Counted from the first letter of the stretch, positions 9,483 through 21,153 are shown. The stretch is DNA of 64,000 nucleotides from Paenibacillus sp. yr247 (GCF_900103825.1 NZ_FNIF01000007.1:1-64000), one strand, 5' to 3'. Translations and numbers: made by a program. The notes: generated from the letters alone by a model not told the origin.

Positions 9483-10745
9483 TTATTCCTCGCTCTCGCG
9501 CCAAACCTCAGCACCGAGTGAGGATAAATTGAAAACCAAGTTCTCATAACCACGATCAATAAATTCAACCCCGGAAACTTCCGTAATACCACCCGTTCTT
9601 ACACTAAGCCCCGCAAGCACAAGAGCAGCCCCCGCTCTCAAATCCGTTGCTCTTACTTTTGCGGAACTGAGCTGTGAACCCTCGATGATAGCAGAACGTC
9701 CTTCGACCTTCATCTTCGCTCCCATACGCACAAGCTCAGGGATATGTTTGAAACGATTACTATAAACATGATCCGTTAATATACTTACCCCTTTAGCTTG
9801 ACAAAGCAGGCTTGTCATCGGAGATTGTAGATCCGTCGCAAATCCAGGATAAATCAACGCTTTCACATCAACGCTTTCATATTCAGGCTGACCCACAACA
9901 CGAATTGACTCATCCATTTCATAGATATGTACGCCCATTTCCTGCAGCTTTGCAGTTAAAGCCTCCATATGTTTAGGAATAACATTATCCACGGTCACAT
10001 CGCCGCGTGTAGCTGCTGCTGCAATCATATACGTGCCCGCTTGAATTCGGTCAGGAATAATGGAATGGCGGCAACCATGCATCTCAGTTACCCCTTCGAT
10101 TCGAATTGTTTCCGTTCCTACACCCTTTATTTTCGCACCCATCGAGTTTAAAAGCGTAGCCACATCTATAATTTCAGGCTCTTTAGCCGCATTTTCGATA
10201 ATCGTAACTCCTTTAGCGCGTGAGGCCGCCAGCATGATGTTGATCGTAGCTCCTACACTCGCCATATCCAAATATATTTTTGCACCGCGCAGCTCTTTGG
10301 CACGTATCTTTAAAGCACCGTTCTCATTGCTGACCTCGGCACCTAATGCTTCGAATCCTTTTATATGCAAATCAATCGGACGTGGTTCAAAGTTACAACC
10401 ACCCGGGAGACCAATCGTTGCCTCTCCAAATCTACCAAGCAGTGCTCCCATCAAATAATAGGATGCCCTAAGCTTCTTTACTTTGCCATTTGGCATCGGA
10501 AGCGACTTCATTCGACTTGGATCGATCGTCATCTTATCTTCATTCCAATCGATTGTAGCTCCTAAATCCGTCAAAATTTCTGTATATATAGCCACATCAC
10601 TCAGATGAGGCAGATTATCCAATGTCACCGACGTTTCTGCAAGTATGGCAGCTGGAATGAGTGCAACTGCACTATTCTTAGCTCCGCTAATTTGAACCGT
10701 TCCCCGTAGTGGACGTCCCCCGACCACCATTAATTTCTCCAACAT
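9483..10745 (-). CDS. murA: UDP-N-acetylglucosamine 1-carboxyvinyltransferase
   Basis: MurA, 420 residues; transfers enolpyruvate from PEP to UDP-GlcNAc, the first committed step of peptidoglycan synthesis. The N-terminal [21 protein letters not shown] motif (conserved lysine 22) and the catalytic-loop cysteine in [15 protein letters not shown] (about 116), the fosfomycin target, are present. Firmicutes carry two copies; position before rho corresponds to B. subtilis murAB (murZ). A ribosome binding site GGGGGAG precedes the ATG. Confidence 0.96.
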   Translation of the reverse strand: MLEKLMVVGGRPLRGTVQISGAKNSAVALIPAAILAETSVTLDNLPHLSDVAIYTEILTDLGATIDWNEDKMTIDPSRMKSLPMPNGKVKKLRASYYLMGALLGRFGEATIGLPGGCNFEPRPIDLHIKGFEALGAEVSNENGALKIRAKELRGAKIYLDMASVGATINIMLAASRAKGVTIIENAAKEPEIIDVATLLNSMGAKIKGVGTETIRIEGVTEMHGCRHSIIPDRIQAGTYMIAAAATRGDVTVDNVIPKHMEALTAKLQEMGVHIYEMDESIRVVGQPEYESVDVKALIYPGFATDLQSPMTSLLCQAKGVSILTDHVYSNRFKHIPELVRMGAKMKVEGRSAIIEGSQLSSAKVRATDLRAGAALVLAGLSVRTGGITEVSGVEFIDRGYENLVFNLSSLGAEVWRESEE

Positions 10746-11000
10746 GATTCTCCCCCTAAACCAGGTGCCTACTTACAAAGTAATTAAAACAAAATAACCA
10801 AACGCAACCTATCAAACAACAAATAAACACAACATCATACTAAACTTCCATGACAAATAAACCACTCACGGTTCTCATAGAGAACATAAGACGAAAAAAA
10901 TAGAAGAAGGAAACGCTCGTAAGGATACAAATGGCAGACAAAATTCATCTATCTCCACTCGCTCCTTACTGCATTTCCTACCATGTCTATACAATTGGAA

Positions 11001-11855
11001 TTAAGCTTGATTGCTGCTTCCGAACAAGGTAATTTTGGATTTTACAACTTCGATCATAGCATTACGTGCTGGGGTGAGATATTTACGAGGATCATAAATT
11101 TTGGCATCTTTGTTCAGAGCTGCGCGGATGCTTTCAGTGCATGCCACTTGGTTCTCTGTATTTACGTTGATTTTACCAACGCCTGCCGCGATAGATTTAC
11201 GAATCATTTCGTCAGGTACGCCGGATCCACCGTGTAATACAACTGGAACTGGAATCGCTTTGGAAACCGCTTCGATAATATCGAAGTGAATGTTAGGCTC
11301 GCCTGCATACATACCATGTGCAGTACCTACAGCGATAGCCAGACAGTCAACACCTGTTTCTTCGTAGAAACGGATAGCTTCTTCTGGTTTTGCAAGGTTA
11401 GCGTGCTCTTCATCAACAGATATGTCATCCTCTACGCCGCCAATTGTTCCAAGCTCACCCTCAACGGATACACCCATTGCACGAGCTGCTTTTACTACTT
11501 CTTTCGTCAAACGAATGTTTTCCTCGAAAGAATAGTGGGAACCATCGAACATTACGGAGCTGAATCCTGCACGGATACATTTCATTGCGACTTCAAAGGA
11601 ACTGCCATGATCTAAGTGAAGAGCAATCGGCAGACCGGATTTTTTAGCTGCAGCTTCAGCAATTGCTACTGTAAATTCGATACCCATATATTTCAGTGCG
11701 CCTTCGCTAACACCATAAATGAACGGGGATTTCAGTTCGATTGCAGCTTCCACAATCGCTTGAGCGAATTCAAGGTTATTCATGTTAAATTGACCTACCG
11801 CGAATTTGTTCGCTTTTGCTTTAGGTAAAAACTCATTCATTGAAACCAATGCCAT
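11001..11855 (-). CDS. fbaA: Class II fructose-1,6-bisphosphate aldolase
   Basis: A 284-residue zinc-dependent aldolase of glycolysis and gluconeogenesis. Visible: the class II signature with zinc histidine in ALHLDHGSSFE (about 79-89), the second metal-site region around VEGELGTIGG, zinc-binding histidine in GTAHGMY (about 180) and HGGSGVPDEMI (about 208-218). A strong AGGAGGAAGAG site precedes the ATG. The spo0F-fba-murA order is as in B. subtilis; the intervening transaldolase gene is missing here. Confidence 0.96.
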   Translation of the reverse strand: MALVSMNEFLPKAKANKFAVGQFNMNNLEFAQAIVEAAIELKSPFIYGVSEGALKYMGIEFTVAIAEAAAKKSGLPIALHLDHGSSFEVAMKCIRAGFSSVMFDGSHYSFEENIRLTKEVVKAARAMGVSVEGELGTIGGVEDDISVDEEHANLAKPEEAIRFYEETGVDCLAIAVGTAHGMYAGEPNIHFDIIEAVSKAIPVPVVLHGGSGVPDEMIRKSIAAGVGKINVNTENQVACTESIRAALNKDAKIYDPRKYLTPARNAMIEVVKSKITLFGSSNQA

Positions 11856-11967
11856 GTTTCTCTTCCTCCTAGAACCTATAATAGTTGCGTATACCGCTCT
11901 TTCTCATACCTGAGTTATTATAGCACATAACTTTTCAAATGATAACCAAGCCCATGCCTTTCAGCCA

Positions 11968-11993
11968 CAAAAAAAGACCCTATCACTAGGATC
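11968..11993 (-). terminator. Terminator overlapping the spo0F stop codon
   Basis: Minus strand GATCCTA-GTGA-TAGGGTC followed by a run of seven T. The first arm includes the TAG stop of spo0F. Confidence 0.75.
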
Positions 11994-12378
11994 CCACTGC
12001 AAAACCACTGCTTGATTCATTATTAAGCTGCATATTGACAGCCATACGCAATTCATCAATATCAAACGGCTTCGTGAAGTGCATGATTGCACCTAGATCC
12101 GTTGCTTCTTTAATCATATCGAGCTCACCATAAGCCGTCATCATAATGACTTTGATGGATGCATCGATCGCTTTTACGTGTTTCAAAATATCCAGGCCGT
12201 CCATACCAGGAATTTTCATATCCAATAACAGCAGGTCAGGCGAAGAATTTCTAACGATTTCTAGAGCCAACTTACCGTTAGAGGCTTGATAAGTATCGTA
12301 TCCTTCGTTACTGAAAACCTCCATTAGCAATACACGAATTCCATTTTGATCATCGACAATTAATACTTTTTTCCTCAT
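11986..12378 (-). CDS. spo0F: Sporulation phosphorelay response regulator Spo0F
   Basis: A single receiver domain, 130 residues, with no output domain. It takes phosphate from sporulation kinases and passes it to Spo0B. All receiver residues are present: [10 protein letters not shown] (acidic pair at 9-10), phosphoacceptor in [13 protein letters not shown] (near 53), MMTAYGE threonine and the FTKPFD lysine. The stretches around [15 protein letters not shown] and TAYGELDMI are nearly those of B. subtilis Spo0F. I start at the ATG at 12376-12378 ([10 protein letters not shown]), ten bases after GGGAGGG, rather than the 24-codon longer frame. The C-terminal tail is slightly longer than in Bacillus. 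Confidence 0.95.
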   Translation of the reverse strand: MRKKVLIVDDQNGIRVLLMEVFSNEGYDTYQASNGKLALEIVRNSSPDLLLLDMKIPGMDGLDILKHVKAIDASIKVIMMTAYGELDMIKEATDLGAIMHFTKPFDIDELRMAVNMQLNNESSSGFAVGS

Positions 12379-12435
12379 CAGCCTAGTTCCCTCCCGAAAA
12401 CGAATAACTAATCCCCTAATTCTATTGATTATTAG

Positions 12436-12464
12436 TAATTCGCTATTCATTTTCGTTTTCCTTC
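12436..12464 (-). promoter_or_regulatory. Sigma-H promoter of spo0F
   Basis: Minus strand: GAAGGAAAA (complement at 12456-12464), an 11-base spacer and AGCGAATTA (complement at 12436-12444). Every position fits the sigma-H pattern RNAGGAWWW-N11/12-RNNGAATWW. B. subtilis spo0F is likewise transcribed by sigma-H. No clear Spo0A box was found by eye. Confidence 0.75.
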
Positions 12465-12496
12465 CGAAGAAGAGGGACTAATTGAAAAGTTTTACA

Positions 12497-14225
<1,729 letters not shown>

Positions 14226-14314
14226 ATTCGCTATCGTTGTTGCTAACCATCTCTTGTTTAGTTTCTACTAAATGAGGGTTTTCATGAAAATACGGTGAAA
14301 AAACACTAAAAAAC

Positions 14315-14350
14315 AAAAAAAGTGACACCCGTAGTGACGGGGCACTTTTT
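14315..14350 (-). terminator. rpoE terminator
   Basis: Minus strand AAAAAGTGCCCCGT-CAC-TACGGGTGTCACTTTTTTT forms a stem of more than ten pairs with a T tract; 80 bases after the rpoE stop. The A-rich other side could let it work in both directions. Confidence 0.85.
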
Positions 14351-14430
14351 GAATGCTTTCGCGAATTGTTAAGATTCTTTTAAAGCCCATGCAATAGTTT
14401 ACTCTGAATAGATAGACCTGTCAAGACAAG

Positions 14431-15009
14431 TTATTTGCCGCCGGATTCCTCTTCTTCCAAATCCTCTTCCTCATCTTCTTCGTCGGAATCCCCGTCTAAA
14501 TCTTCTTCCTCTTCGTCAGTCTCTTCAATACCCGCTTCACCAAGATCCTCTTCGATTTCTTCATCTTCGAAGAATTCAGTATCCTCTTCCGTTTCTTCCT
14601 CTTCGGTTTCGGTACCAAATGTATCGTACTCATCTTCTTCTGCGTATGTATCTTCTTCCTCAGCGTAGATGTCTTCATCTAAATCATCGTCTTCGTCATT
14701 GATGATTCTTGGACGCTTCGCGTTACCAACCGCATCGTCTGATTTCTCTACAGGGTACCAGCGTTTCAAGCCCCATAGGTTCGTACCTACGCAAGCAAAA
14801 CGTCCATCGATGTTGATTTCCGTATATAGTTGGGCAATCACTTGCATCACATTCTGCTCAGATAACCCTTTAATTTTAGCAATCTCCGCCATCAGGTCAC
14901 GATAATAAAACGGTGTATTCGCTGACTTCAGTAATTCAAACGCCAAATCCACCATCGGCATTTCGCGTGCTTGCTCTGTGGTGATTTTGAGTGTGTATTC
15001 GCTACTCAT
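14431..15009 (-). CDS. rpoE: DNA-directed RNA polymerase delta subunit
   Basis: RpoE (delta), 192 residues. Firmicute-specific subunit that speeds recycling of RNA polymerase and sharpens promoter selectivity. N-terminal HARE-HTH winged domain (about 10-90, with MPMVDLAFELL and FYYRDLMAEIA) and an almost wholly acidic C-terminal tail (about 100-190, runs of D and E) that is disordered. A DNA-level purine bias in the tail creates open frames in other phases that are not genes. Upstream of pyrG, as in B. subtilis. Confidence 0.95.
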   Translation of the reverse strand: MSSEYTLKITTEQAREMPMVDLAFELLKSANTPFYYRDLMAEIAKIKGLSEQNVMQVIAQLYTEINIDGRFACVGTNLWGLKRWYPVEKSDDAVGNAKRPRIINDEDDDLDEDIYAEEEDTYAEEDEYDTFGTETEEEETEEDTEFFEDEEIEEDLGEAGIEETDEEEEDLDGDSDEEDEEEDLEEEESGGK

Positions 15010-15428
15010 CTAAGGCACATCCCTTTCGACCGTCTTCTTCAGTTCTTCTATCTACCTTATCCAATATCTTCATTAAGTAAAACCTATTTTTTCTAAAATT
15101 GCAACTATCCCTTAGAAACCTTTCGAGCAGCTGAGGGATAGATCCTTCGGAGGGAGGAAAGCAGCCCCCTAAAATGAATACAAGCGAAGGTCCCCCTCCG
15201 CTTGCGACTGTATCCTAAGGAAGCGGCGCAAACGAATCACGGCCGTTTCCACTACCTGAGAAAGAGACACTCCTGCCCGCGCCTCTCTATCTATCCTATG
15301 TAAAACCTACACATCTGACACGGCTTCGAACCCATTTATTTCTATAAAGGCGATTACACGGTCATACGGAGTGACCTGTACATAAGATAGGGGAGATTCG
15401 ATTCTAAGCTGTCATGGGGGGATGGCAT
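15010..15428. other. Intergenic region without a recognisable gene
   Basis: Holds the divergent upstream regions of rpoE and the protease gene. The part at 15120-15300 is clearly more GC-rich than normal spacers and includes the hairpin at 15176-15214. I could not match it to a known RNA class (not tmRNA, RNase P RNA or 6S by the motifs I checked). Confidence 0.6.
15176..15214. repeat. Large imperfect hairpin
   Basis: GAATACAAGCG and CGCTTGCGACTGTATCC flank a C-rich loop (TCCCCC), so the outer ATACA/TGTAT and GCG/CGC can pair. No T tract follows on either strand, so it is not an obvious terminator. Confidence 0.4.
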
Positions 15429-16589
15429 ATGGATGTAGCCACCTTTCTTCATTTGCTTCATGAGGAAATCGGTCTCGCCAAGCGTTCTGATAAAAAGCAT
15501 ATCATCCATTTCTCATCGGCTAAGGACTATTACGATTGCAAATCAGAGCTTAAACGAATGAAGTCGAATCTAGTCAACCTTTCTAAGGTCCGTGATCTAG
15601 ACATCATTCACGCTTTCTCCTGCACGCTTCGTCCCGATACAAAGCTCAGAAGTTTCTCCGGTGTGCCGAGCATTGAAGAAGATTCCAAAATGACCGTTCA
15701 CCAAATGATCGGCAACAAAATTGCCTCCAAACGCGCAAGCACCTTGTCGGGCTCTCACACGATCCCTTGGGGCGTTGATCAAGTAGGCGCTCCCGAAGTT
15801 TGGAGCAAGTCGGTAGGTCAGAACATTCGGATCGGAGTCATCGATACGGGCATCGATTACAATCATCCTGATTTACGTAATTCAATTTCACGAGGTATTA
15901 ATTTATTAAACCACAGTATGCTGCCCTATGATGATAATGGTCATGGTACGCATATCGCCGGAACCATCGCGGCAACGGGCCGCTATTCAGGAATTGTGGG
16001 TGTAGCTCCAAGAGCCATCATTCATCCGGTAAAAGCGTTCGACCATGGTGGAAGCGCTTATGTTTCAGACATTATCGCCGGCATTGATTGGTGCGTTCAT
16101 AACGATCTCGATATTATCAACATGAGCTTCGGCATGAAGGCATACAATCGTTCTCTCGAGCAGGCTGTCATGAACGCGTATTACAAAGGGAAAGTCATTG
16201 TGGCCTCATCGGGCAACGACGGCAAAAGAAAAACGATCGATTACCCCGCCCGTTTCCCGCAGGTTGTTTCCGTCGGTGCCACAACTCGGCTAGGTAAAAT
16301 TGCTCCCTTCAGCAATCGCGGAAAGCAAATTGATATCTACGCACCAGGCGAACGCGTCTACTCGTCCTGGCTTCACGGCAAATACAATGAGCTAAGCGGC
16401 ACTTCCATGGCCACTGCTCATGTCAGCGGCGTCATCGCTTTGATGTTGTCAATCAAGCCGATGTCGCCGCTGCAGATTAAAACCGCGCTGCGGCGCTGCG
16501 CGCTCGGCCTTAACAGGCGTTCGAGCACGCGCTGGCAGCCCGGGTATTTGAACGCCCGACGGGCGATTCGGGCGGCGCGCCAGAGCTAA
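15429..16589 (+). CDS. S8 family (subtilisin-like) serine peptidase
   Basis: A 386-residue subtilase with the full catalytic triad: Asp in IGVIDTGIDYNHPDL (about 137), His in DNGHGTHIAGT (about 172) and Ser in LSGTSMATAHVSG (about 330). There is no signal peptide; the first 110 residues form a possible prodomain. Without a signal it may act in the cytosol or leave the cell by another route. Start at ATG 15429, after GGGGGG; an ATG five codons upstream has no ribosome binding site. The 3' end is GC-rich and codes for an arginine-rich tail. Confidence 0.88.
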   Translation: MDVATFLHLLHEEIGLAKRSDKKHIIHFSSAKDYYDCKSELKRMKSNLVNLSKVRDLDIIHAFSCTLRPDTKLRSFSGVPSIEEDSKMTVHQMIGNKIASKRASTLSGSHTIPWGVDQVGAPEVWSKSVGQNIRIGVIDTGIDYNHPDLRNSISRGINLLNHSMLPYDDNGHGTHIAGTIAATGRYSGIVGVAPRAIIHPVKAFDHGGSAYVSDIIAGIDWCVHNDLDIINMSFGMKAYNRSLEQAVMNAYYKGKVIVASSGNDGKRKTIDYPARFPQVVSVGATTRLGKIAPFSNRGKQIDIYAPGERVYSSWLHGKYNELSGTSMATAHVSGVIALMLSIKPMSPLQIKTALRRCALGLNRRSSTRWQPGYLNARRAIRAARQS

Positions 16590-16616
16590 AGCGGGCAGAG
16601 CCCCGCTTATAGCATG

Positions 16617-16657
16617 AAGAAGGACCATCAGTAGATCTCTCTGATGGTCCTTCTTTG
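16617..16657. terminator. Bidirectional terminator between protease and argS
   Basis: Perfect 14-base arms AGAAGGACCATCAG and CTGATGGTCCTTCT around a nine-base loop, with T-rich ends. It serves the two convergent genes. Confidence 0.9.
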
Positions 16658-16670
16658 TGTGGAGCGGAGA

Positions 16671-18344
16671 TTACATCCGCTCTGGAGCAGATACGCCAAC
16701 CACACGAAGCGTGTTGGCTAATGTAATGCGCAGTGCGCCGAGCAAGGCGAGACGCGCCTGGGTCAAGGCCGCGTCATCCGTGATGACATAGTGGCCTCTG
16801 TAGTAGCTATGGAACTGGCTCGCCAGTTCATAGACATAGCGTATGAGCCGATGCGGCGCGTACTGGTCGGCCGCGATGGCGATTTCTTCCGGAAGCTCGC
16901 CCATCTTGCGAAGCAAATCGAACTCAGCTTCCGAAGTAAGCTGGGTAAGGTCTACCTGCTCCAGCGGCAGCACCTGGATGTTCTGCTCTTCCGCCTGGCG
17001 GAAGATGCTGCAAATCCGTGCATGTGCGTACTGCACATAGAACACAGGGTTCTCATTGGACTGAGAAACCGCCAAGTCCATGTCAAAGTCCAAATGCGAA
17101 TCCATGCTGCGCATCGCGAAGAAATAACGAATCGGATCCACCCCGACCTCGTCCATGAGATCTTCCATCGTGACTGCTTTGCCGGTCCGCTTGGACATTT
17201 TGACCTTTTCTCCATTTTGGAAAAGGCTCACCATCTGTGCTATCAACACGACGAGCCGATCCGCTTCAAAGCCCAGCGCCGTCATAGCCGCTTTCATCCG
17301 TGGAATATAGCCATGATGATCAGCGCCCCAAATATTAATCAAACGCTCAAAACCGCGCCCAAATTTGTTGCGATGGTAGGCGATATCGGGTGTCAGGTAG
17401 GTAAAGGAGCCGTCATTCTTAATCAACACGCGATTCTTGTCATCACCAAGCGGCGTTGTATTGAGCCAAGTCGCGCCTTCTTCTTCATAGATGTGTCCAT
17501 TATCCCGCAGCTCTTGAAGCACAGGCGGGATGAGGTTATCTTCATAAATCGATGTCTCGGAGAACCAATTGTCGAAATGAACACCAAAGCGACCCAAATC
17601 GTGTTTAATTTTGTCGAGTTCTTTTTTCAACCCATACGTGCGGAAATAAGCAAGACGTTCATCTTCCGGCAAGCTAAGAAGGCGATCTCCTTCTTCTGCA
17701 GCAAGGTCTGCCGCAAAGCCTTTGATATCTTCGCCGAAGTAACCATCTTCCGGCATCTCCGCTTCTTGTCCAAGCGCTTGTAGATAGCGGGCTTCGATCG
17801 ATTTGGCCAAATTGATAACTTGATTGCCGGCATCATTGATGTAGTACTCTCGGGATACATCGTATCCAGCGAGATCAAGCACGTTGCACAGCACGTCCCC
17901 AGCTGCTGCTCCACGCGCATGACCCAAATGCAGAGAACCCGTTGGATTGGCACTAACGAACTCAACTTGCACCTTGAGCCCTTGACCGACGTTAGTCGCA
18001 CCGTACCGTTCACCCTGTCCCATAACATTTGCAATAACGGGATATAGGTATACTTTGTTCATTTTAAAATTAATAAAACCCGGTCCCGCAATTTCCGCTT
18101 CTGCGATATTCGCTTTATCCTTTTGCAGGTTAGCAATGATTTGCTCGGCAATTTGTCTTGGGTTCTGCTTAGCAATTCGAGTTAGCTGCATCGCGACATT
18201 CGTTGCGAAATCCCCGTGCGTCTTTTCTTTCGGCACTTCAAGAATAATCTCCGGTAATTGCGCCGATTCCACGATGCCCGCAGCTGTAACTGCCTCTGCT
18301 ATAGCTTGTTTAACAATGGCTTTGACTTCGTTTAGTACATCCAT
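16671..18344 (-). CDS. argS: Arginyl-tRNA synthetase
   Basis: Class I ArgRS, 557 residues. Has the N-terminal Arg-tRNA-binding domain (about 1-100), the HIGH-type motif in [13 protein letters not shown] (about 133-145), KMSKRTGK (KMSKS motif, about 376) and the C-terminal DALR anticodon-binding domain. Its start is five bases after the DUF1934 gene, so the two are cotranscribed, the argS-ywiB pairing of B. subtilis. Confidence 0.97.
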   Translation of the reverse strand: MDVLNEVKAIVKQAIAEAVTAAGIVESAQLPEIILEVPKEKTHGDFATNVAMQLTRIAKQNPRQIAEQIIANLQKDKANIAEAEIAGPGFINFKMNKVYLYPVIANVMGQGERYGATNVGQGLKVQVEFVSANPTGSLHLGHARGAAAGDVLCNVLDLAGYDVSREYYINDAGNQVINLAKSIEARYLQALGQEAEMPEDGYFGEDIKGFAADLAAEEGDRLLSLPEDERLAYFRTYGLKKELDKIKHDLGRFGVHFDNWFSETSIYEDNLIPPVLQELRDNGHIYEEEGATWLNTTPLGDDKNRVLIKNDGSFTYLTPDIAYHRNKFGRGFERLINIWGADHHGYIPRMKAAMTALGFEADRLVVLIAQMVSLFQNGEKVKMSKRTGKAVTMEDLMDEVGVDPIRYFFAMRSMDSHLDFDMDLAVSQSNENPVFYVQYAHARICSIFRQAEEQNIQVLPLEQVDLTQLTSEAEFDLLRKMGELPEEIAIAADQYAPHRLIRYVYELASQFHSYYRGHYVITDDAALTQARLALLGALRITLANTLRVVGVSAPERM

Positions 18345-18349
18345 TCGTC

Positions 18350-18760
18350 TTACTCCTCCTGAATTAACAACTTGATCCTGTATGTTCCCGCATGAGTGCC
18401 TGATGCATATAAATCATAGCTCCACCTCGTAATACCGATGCCTTGCTCGGCCTCCGATGTCAGCTCATGAGTCTCGATTTCGAGTTCCAATCGACCTTGA
18501 GGCGTCTGATAAAAGCCGATCCGCCTCTCGCCGGGCACAAACATTTGCTCTGCTTGCACATCTCCTTGGCGGACAATGCGTATCTGATTTTCTTCCAGCT
18601 TAATGAGCGTCACTGTTCGTCCAAGCTCGTTCGGCTCTTCTTCATAGCGGATGTACGTGTGATTGCCTTTACGATAGAGATCCCCCCGTGCCTTCTGCAC
18701 CGCAGTCTCGCTCCCGCTTCGACTCTCAATTCGGATCCGCACGCGCTGCTTAGCCGTCAT
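18350..18760 (-). CDS. ywiB: DUF1934 (YwiB-type) protein
   Basis: A 136-residue beta-rich protein of the DUF1934 family, a calycin-like small barrel of unknown function encoded before argS in Bacillales. Conserved patches: [13 protein letters not shown] (about 29-41), [17 protein letters not shown] and the C-terminal [19 protein letters not shown]. No signal peptide or membrane segment. Confidence 0.88.
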   Translation of the reverse strand: MTAKQRVRIRIESRSGSETAVQKARGDLYRKGNHTYIRYEEEPNELGRTVTLIKLEENQIRIVRQGDVQAEQMFVPGERRIGFYQTPQGRLELEIETHELTSEAEQGIGITRWSYDLYASGTHAGTYRIKLLIQEE

Positions 18761-18977
18761 GGTCCGTCATTCTCCTATTCTTCAGTACCTCTTTGCACCT
18801 TATGTCAGATAAGGCAAGTTAGGTATTAGTTTATATGATAAGGTCGATGAATTCAATGTATTGCGAAGATCGCTGCATTGGACAAGCGCATTTGTTAAGC
18901 CCTTAATGAAGCAAAGAAGCCCCCAAAACCACTAAAAAGTGGAGTTGAAGGCTTTCCCTCTCATTCGTATCAGGCTC

Positions 18978-19481
18978 TTAGATGGCTGGAATAGGCATCC
19001 CTATGTTCGCCCACTGCTCTTTGGCAGGACCATATGCTCCAATGACGGACACACCCGCTTGGCGCATAAGAATCGTCAGTTGACCGCGATGGTGGATCTC
19101 ATGTTTGAGATAGTTGTACAACGTCTCACTGATCGTCCACCGCATACCAAACATATTGACGACTTCTTGCAGCTTGGTATCCGTGAGTTGATCGCGAACC
19201 GCATGGATTATACCCTGTGAAGTAGCTCGGTAGGCATCAGCGATCGCAGCTGCATGTAAAGGCGGCTTGCTGGACGCTGAAGGTGCCTCGAACTTCAGAC
19301 CTGCCCCAAGCAGCATTCCCCTATCGTTATGAACCAAATGCCAGGCCACATATCCAAGGGCTCTATAGCCATCTGCTTGCGGCTGCCGCAGAGATTCATC
19401 GGTTAAGGCATCCAGCAGCTGTTGCGTCGTTGCGGATTCTTGCTGATACTCTTTAATAAAGCTTTGTACGGTAGTAAACAT
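18978..19481 (-). CDS. DinB family protein
   Basis: A 167-residue four-helix-bundle protein of the DinB/YfiT superfamily. The metal-binding histidines are visible in YVAWHLVHND (about 44-53) and LKHEIHHRGQLT (about 124-135). Members are either DNA-damage-inducible proteins or thiol-dependent transferases (bacillithiol-linked in some). The exact reaction is not predictable here. A weak hairpin at 18925-18955 may terminate it. Ribosome binding site GGAGG lies seven bases before the ATG. Confidence 0.9.
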   Translation of the reverse strand: MFTTVQSFIKEYQQESATTQQLLDALTDESLRQPQADGYRALGYVAWHLVHNDRGMLLGAGLKFEAPSASSKPPLHAAAIADAYRATSQGIIHAVRDQLTDTKLQEVVNMFGMRWTISETLYNYLKHEIHHRGQLTILMRQAGVSVIGAYGPAKEQWANIGMPIPAI

Positions 19482-19633
19482 CTACATAACCTCCATGGAC
19501 GGTACAGGATGAGCAAAGATTCACACTAGGTGAGTCCGGTTCCTGTCTCCTACTATTTATTCTCAGTATATTCCTGATAGACTGACAACAGTATGGCAGT
19601 ATTCTAAAGTTACTACGAAGTTTTTCTCGTTAG

Positions 19634-19660
19634 AAAAAACCTAAGGCTCTGCCTCAGGTT
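19634..19660 (-). terminator. Terminator without an intact gene before it
   Basis: Minus strand AACCTGAGGC-AGA-GCCTTAGGTT followed by TTTTTTC (one G-T pair). The nearest intact minus-strand gene, speE, already has its own terminator. Confidence 0.6.
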
Positions 19661-19880
19661 CTTCTGTCTAATTTGATTACATGGAAATAATCCTGCTAAT
19701 TTCTTCAACCGATCTGCTTTTATCTCAATAAATGGAATCACACCTGTTATACTCTTCAGATTTGTATTATTTAGTGGTCTAGCGCCGAATTAGATGGAGG
19801 TATTCCAGTTAAGTGGCTCAATCCTCTTTAAACATAAAATTACCAGGAGGATTTCCATTTACCCTAAACCCCGTTTATCG

Positions 19881-19922
19881 AAAAAACCGTCAGCACCTCC
19901 TGATATCAAGAAGTGCTGACGG
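19881..19922 (-). terminator. speE terminator
   Basis: Minus strand CCGTCAGCAC ... GTGCTGACGG, ten perfect pairs, then TTTTTTC; 29 bases after the stop codon. Confidence 0.9.
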
Positions 19923-19950
19923 CTTATATGTGTTGGGCGCTATTAGCGTA

Positions 19951-20778
19951 TTACTTTATCAAATCTTCAACGAATTTAGGCAATACGAATGCCGCTCTAT
20001 GTAGGCGCGGTGTGTAGTACTTCGTTGGGAATTCGGGAATCGCGGCTTCTTCTACCTGCAGCGGATCGTGCTTTTTGCTGCCCAATGTAAAGGTCCAGAG
20101 ACCGCTTGGGTAGGTAGGAATGTTCGCGCTGTAAACACGTACGATAGGGAAGATTTCTTTGACATCACGGTTAACCGTTTGGATCAGATCTGCTTTGAAC
20201 CAAGGGTTGTCCGTTTGGGCAACGAAGATCCCGTCTTCTTTTAACGCGTCATAAATGCCTTGGTAGAAGCCCTTGGAGAACAGCTCAACAGCTGGACCAA
20301 CTGGCTCTGTGGAATCGACCATGATAACGTCGTAGGTATTTTTGTGATCGTGAATGTGCATATAGCCATCGTTAACGATGACTTCCACACGAGGGTTGTC
20401 CAGTTCGCCGGCAATGGTTGGCAGGTACTTTTTGGAATACTCAATGACCTTGCCGTCAATATCAACAAGAACAGCCTTTTTCACTTTCGGGTGCTTCATG
20501 ATTTCGCGAATAACTCCGCCATCGCCGCCGCCTACGACAAGCACATACTCTGGGTTCGGGTGAGTAACAAGAGCAGGGTGAGCAACCATTTCATGATAAA
20601 CGAATTCGTCTCTCACGGTTGTCATAACCATGCCGTCAAGGGTAAGCATTGTTCCCCATTCTTCAGTCTCGATCATCGATAAGTCTTGAAAGTCAGTTTG
20701 CTCTCTCACGTAAGTCTCTTTTACTTTTGCTGTGATGCCGAAGCTATCGGTTTGTTTCTCTGTGTACCACAATTCCAT
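19951..20778 (-). CDS. speE: Spermidine synthase
   Basis: SpeE, 275 residues; transfers aminopropyl from decarboxylated S-adenosylmethionine to putrescine. Conserved motifs: [13 protein letters not shown] (about 57-69), [15 protein letters not shown] (about 78-92), catalytic region [11 protein letters not shown] (about 151-161), [15 protein letters not shown]. In B. subtilis speE is next to pbpG and speB; here speB does not follow. Divergent from pbpG. Confidence 0.96.
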   Translation of the reverse strand: MELWYTEKQTDSFGITAKVKETYVREQTDFQDLSMIETEEWGTMLTLDGMVMTTVRDEFVYHEMVAHPALVTHPNPEYVLVVGGGDGGVIREIMKHPKVKKAVLVDIDGKVIEYSKKYLPTIAGELDNPRVEVIVNDGYMHIHDHKNTYDVIMVDSTEPVGPAVELFSKGFYQGIYDALKEDGIFVAQTDNPWFKADLIQTVNRDVKEIFPIVRVYSANIPTYPSGLWTFTLGSKKHDPLQVEEAAIPEFPTKYYTPRLHRAAFVLPKFVEDLIK

Positions 20779-21153
20779 GGTTATACCCTTCTTTCGCTTC
20801 TATATTGGATGAATAAATCCTAATTTTCGTTATCTCTAACAGTGTTCCTCCAGTTGGAAAAGTCATGCGAAACCGAACTGTATTTTCCAGTCCCTTCATA
20901 CCAAGGATAACGGCTTCCACCGTCCAATTGGACGAGTGCGTTTATCAAGGTTGATGTAAAGCAAGTTAAGTTAAAAACTTAACCTTTATAAACGCACAAA
21001 TTGTATTATAGTTGATTACCCCCAAAATGCAATATTTTCCTAGGGTTTTTCAATATTTACTAAAAAATATTTACAATTTGTTGAATACGGACTGCCATGC
21101 TTTTCCATACTGGATAGTAATGCCTTTGGCATGGAGAAAGGAGGTAGGAAACG
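20779..21153. promoter_or_regulatory. Divergent speE-pbpG control region
   Basis: Holds an inverted repeat whose arms are 20938-20953 (TGCGTTTATCAAGGTT) and 20984-20998, one mismatch, with an inner AAGTTAAG/CTTAAC pair, and the candidate forespore promoter of pbpG. Confidence 0.5.
21082..21112 (+). promoter_or_regulatory. Candidate sigma-F/sigma-G promoter of pbpG
   Basis: TGAATA (21082-21087), an 18-base spacer and CATACTG (21106-21112), close to the sigma-G pattern. B. subtilis pbpG is expressed in the forespore. Confidence 0.5.

Larger units (their letters stand above)
19482..19950. other. Intergenic region with a possible decayed coding remnant
   Basis: No intact gene. The minus strand holds two terminators (19634-19660 and 19881-19922). 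Between them the minus strand encodes short protein-like stretches in changing frames (for example NGNPPGNFMFKED and then GVIPFIEIKADRLKKLAGLF), ended by the left terminator. This may be a decayed gene; no family recognised. Confidence 0.35.

Noticed and set aside
14435-14668. Serine-rich plus-strand ORF
   Set aside because: It is the reverse complement of the acidic tail of rpoE (GAA/GAT/GAG codons read as serine codons); no ribosome binding site.
16791-17783. 330-codon plus-strand ORF
   Set aside because: Antisense shadow of argS, whose motifs are complete.
19813-20004. Plus-strand 63-codon ORF
   Set aside because: It runs through the speE terminator and into the speE 3' end; no ribosome binding site.
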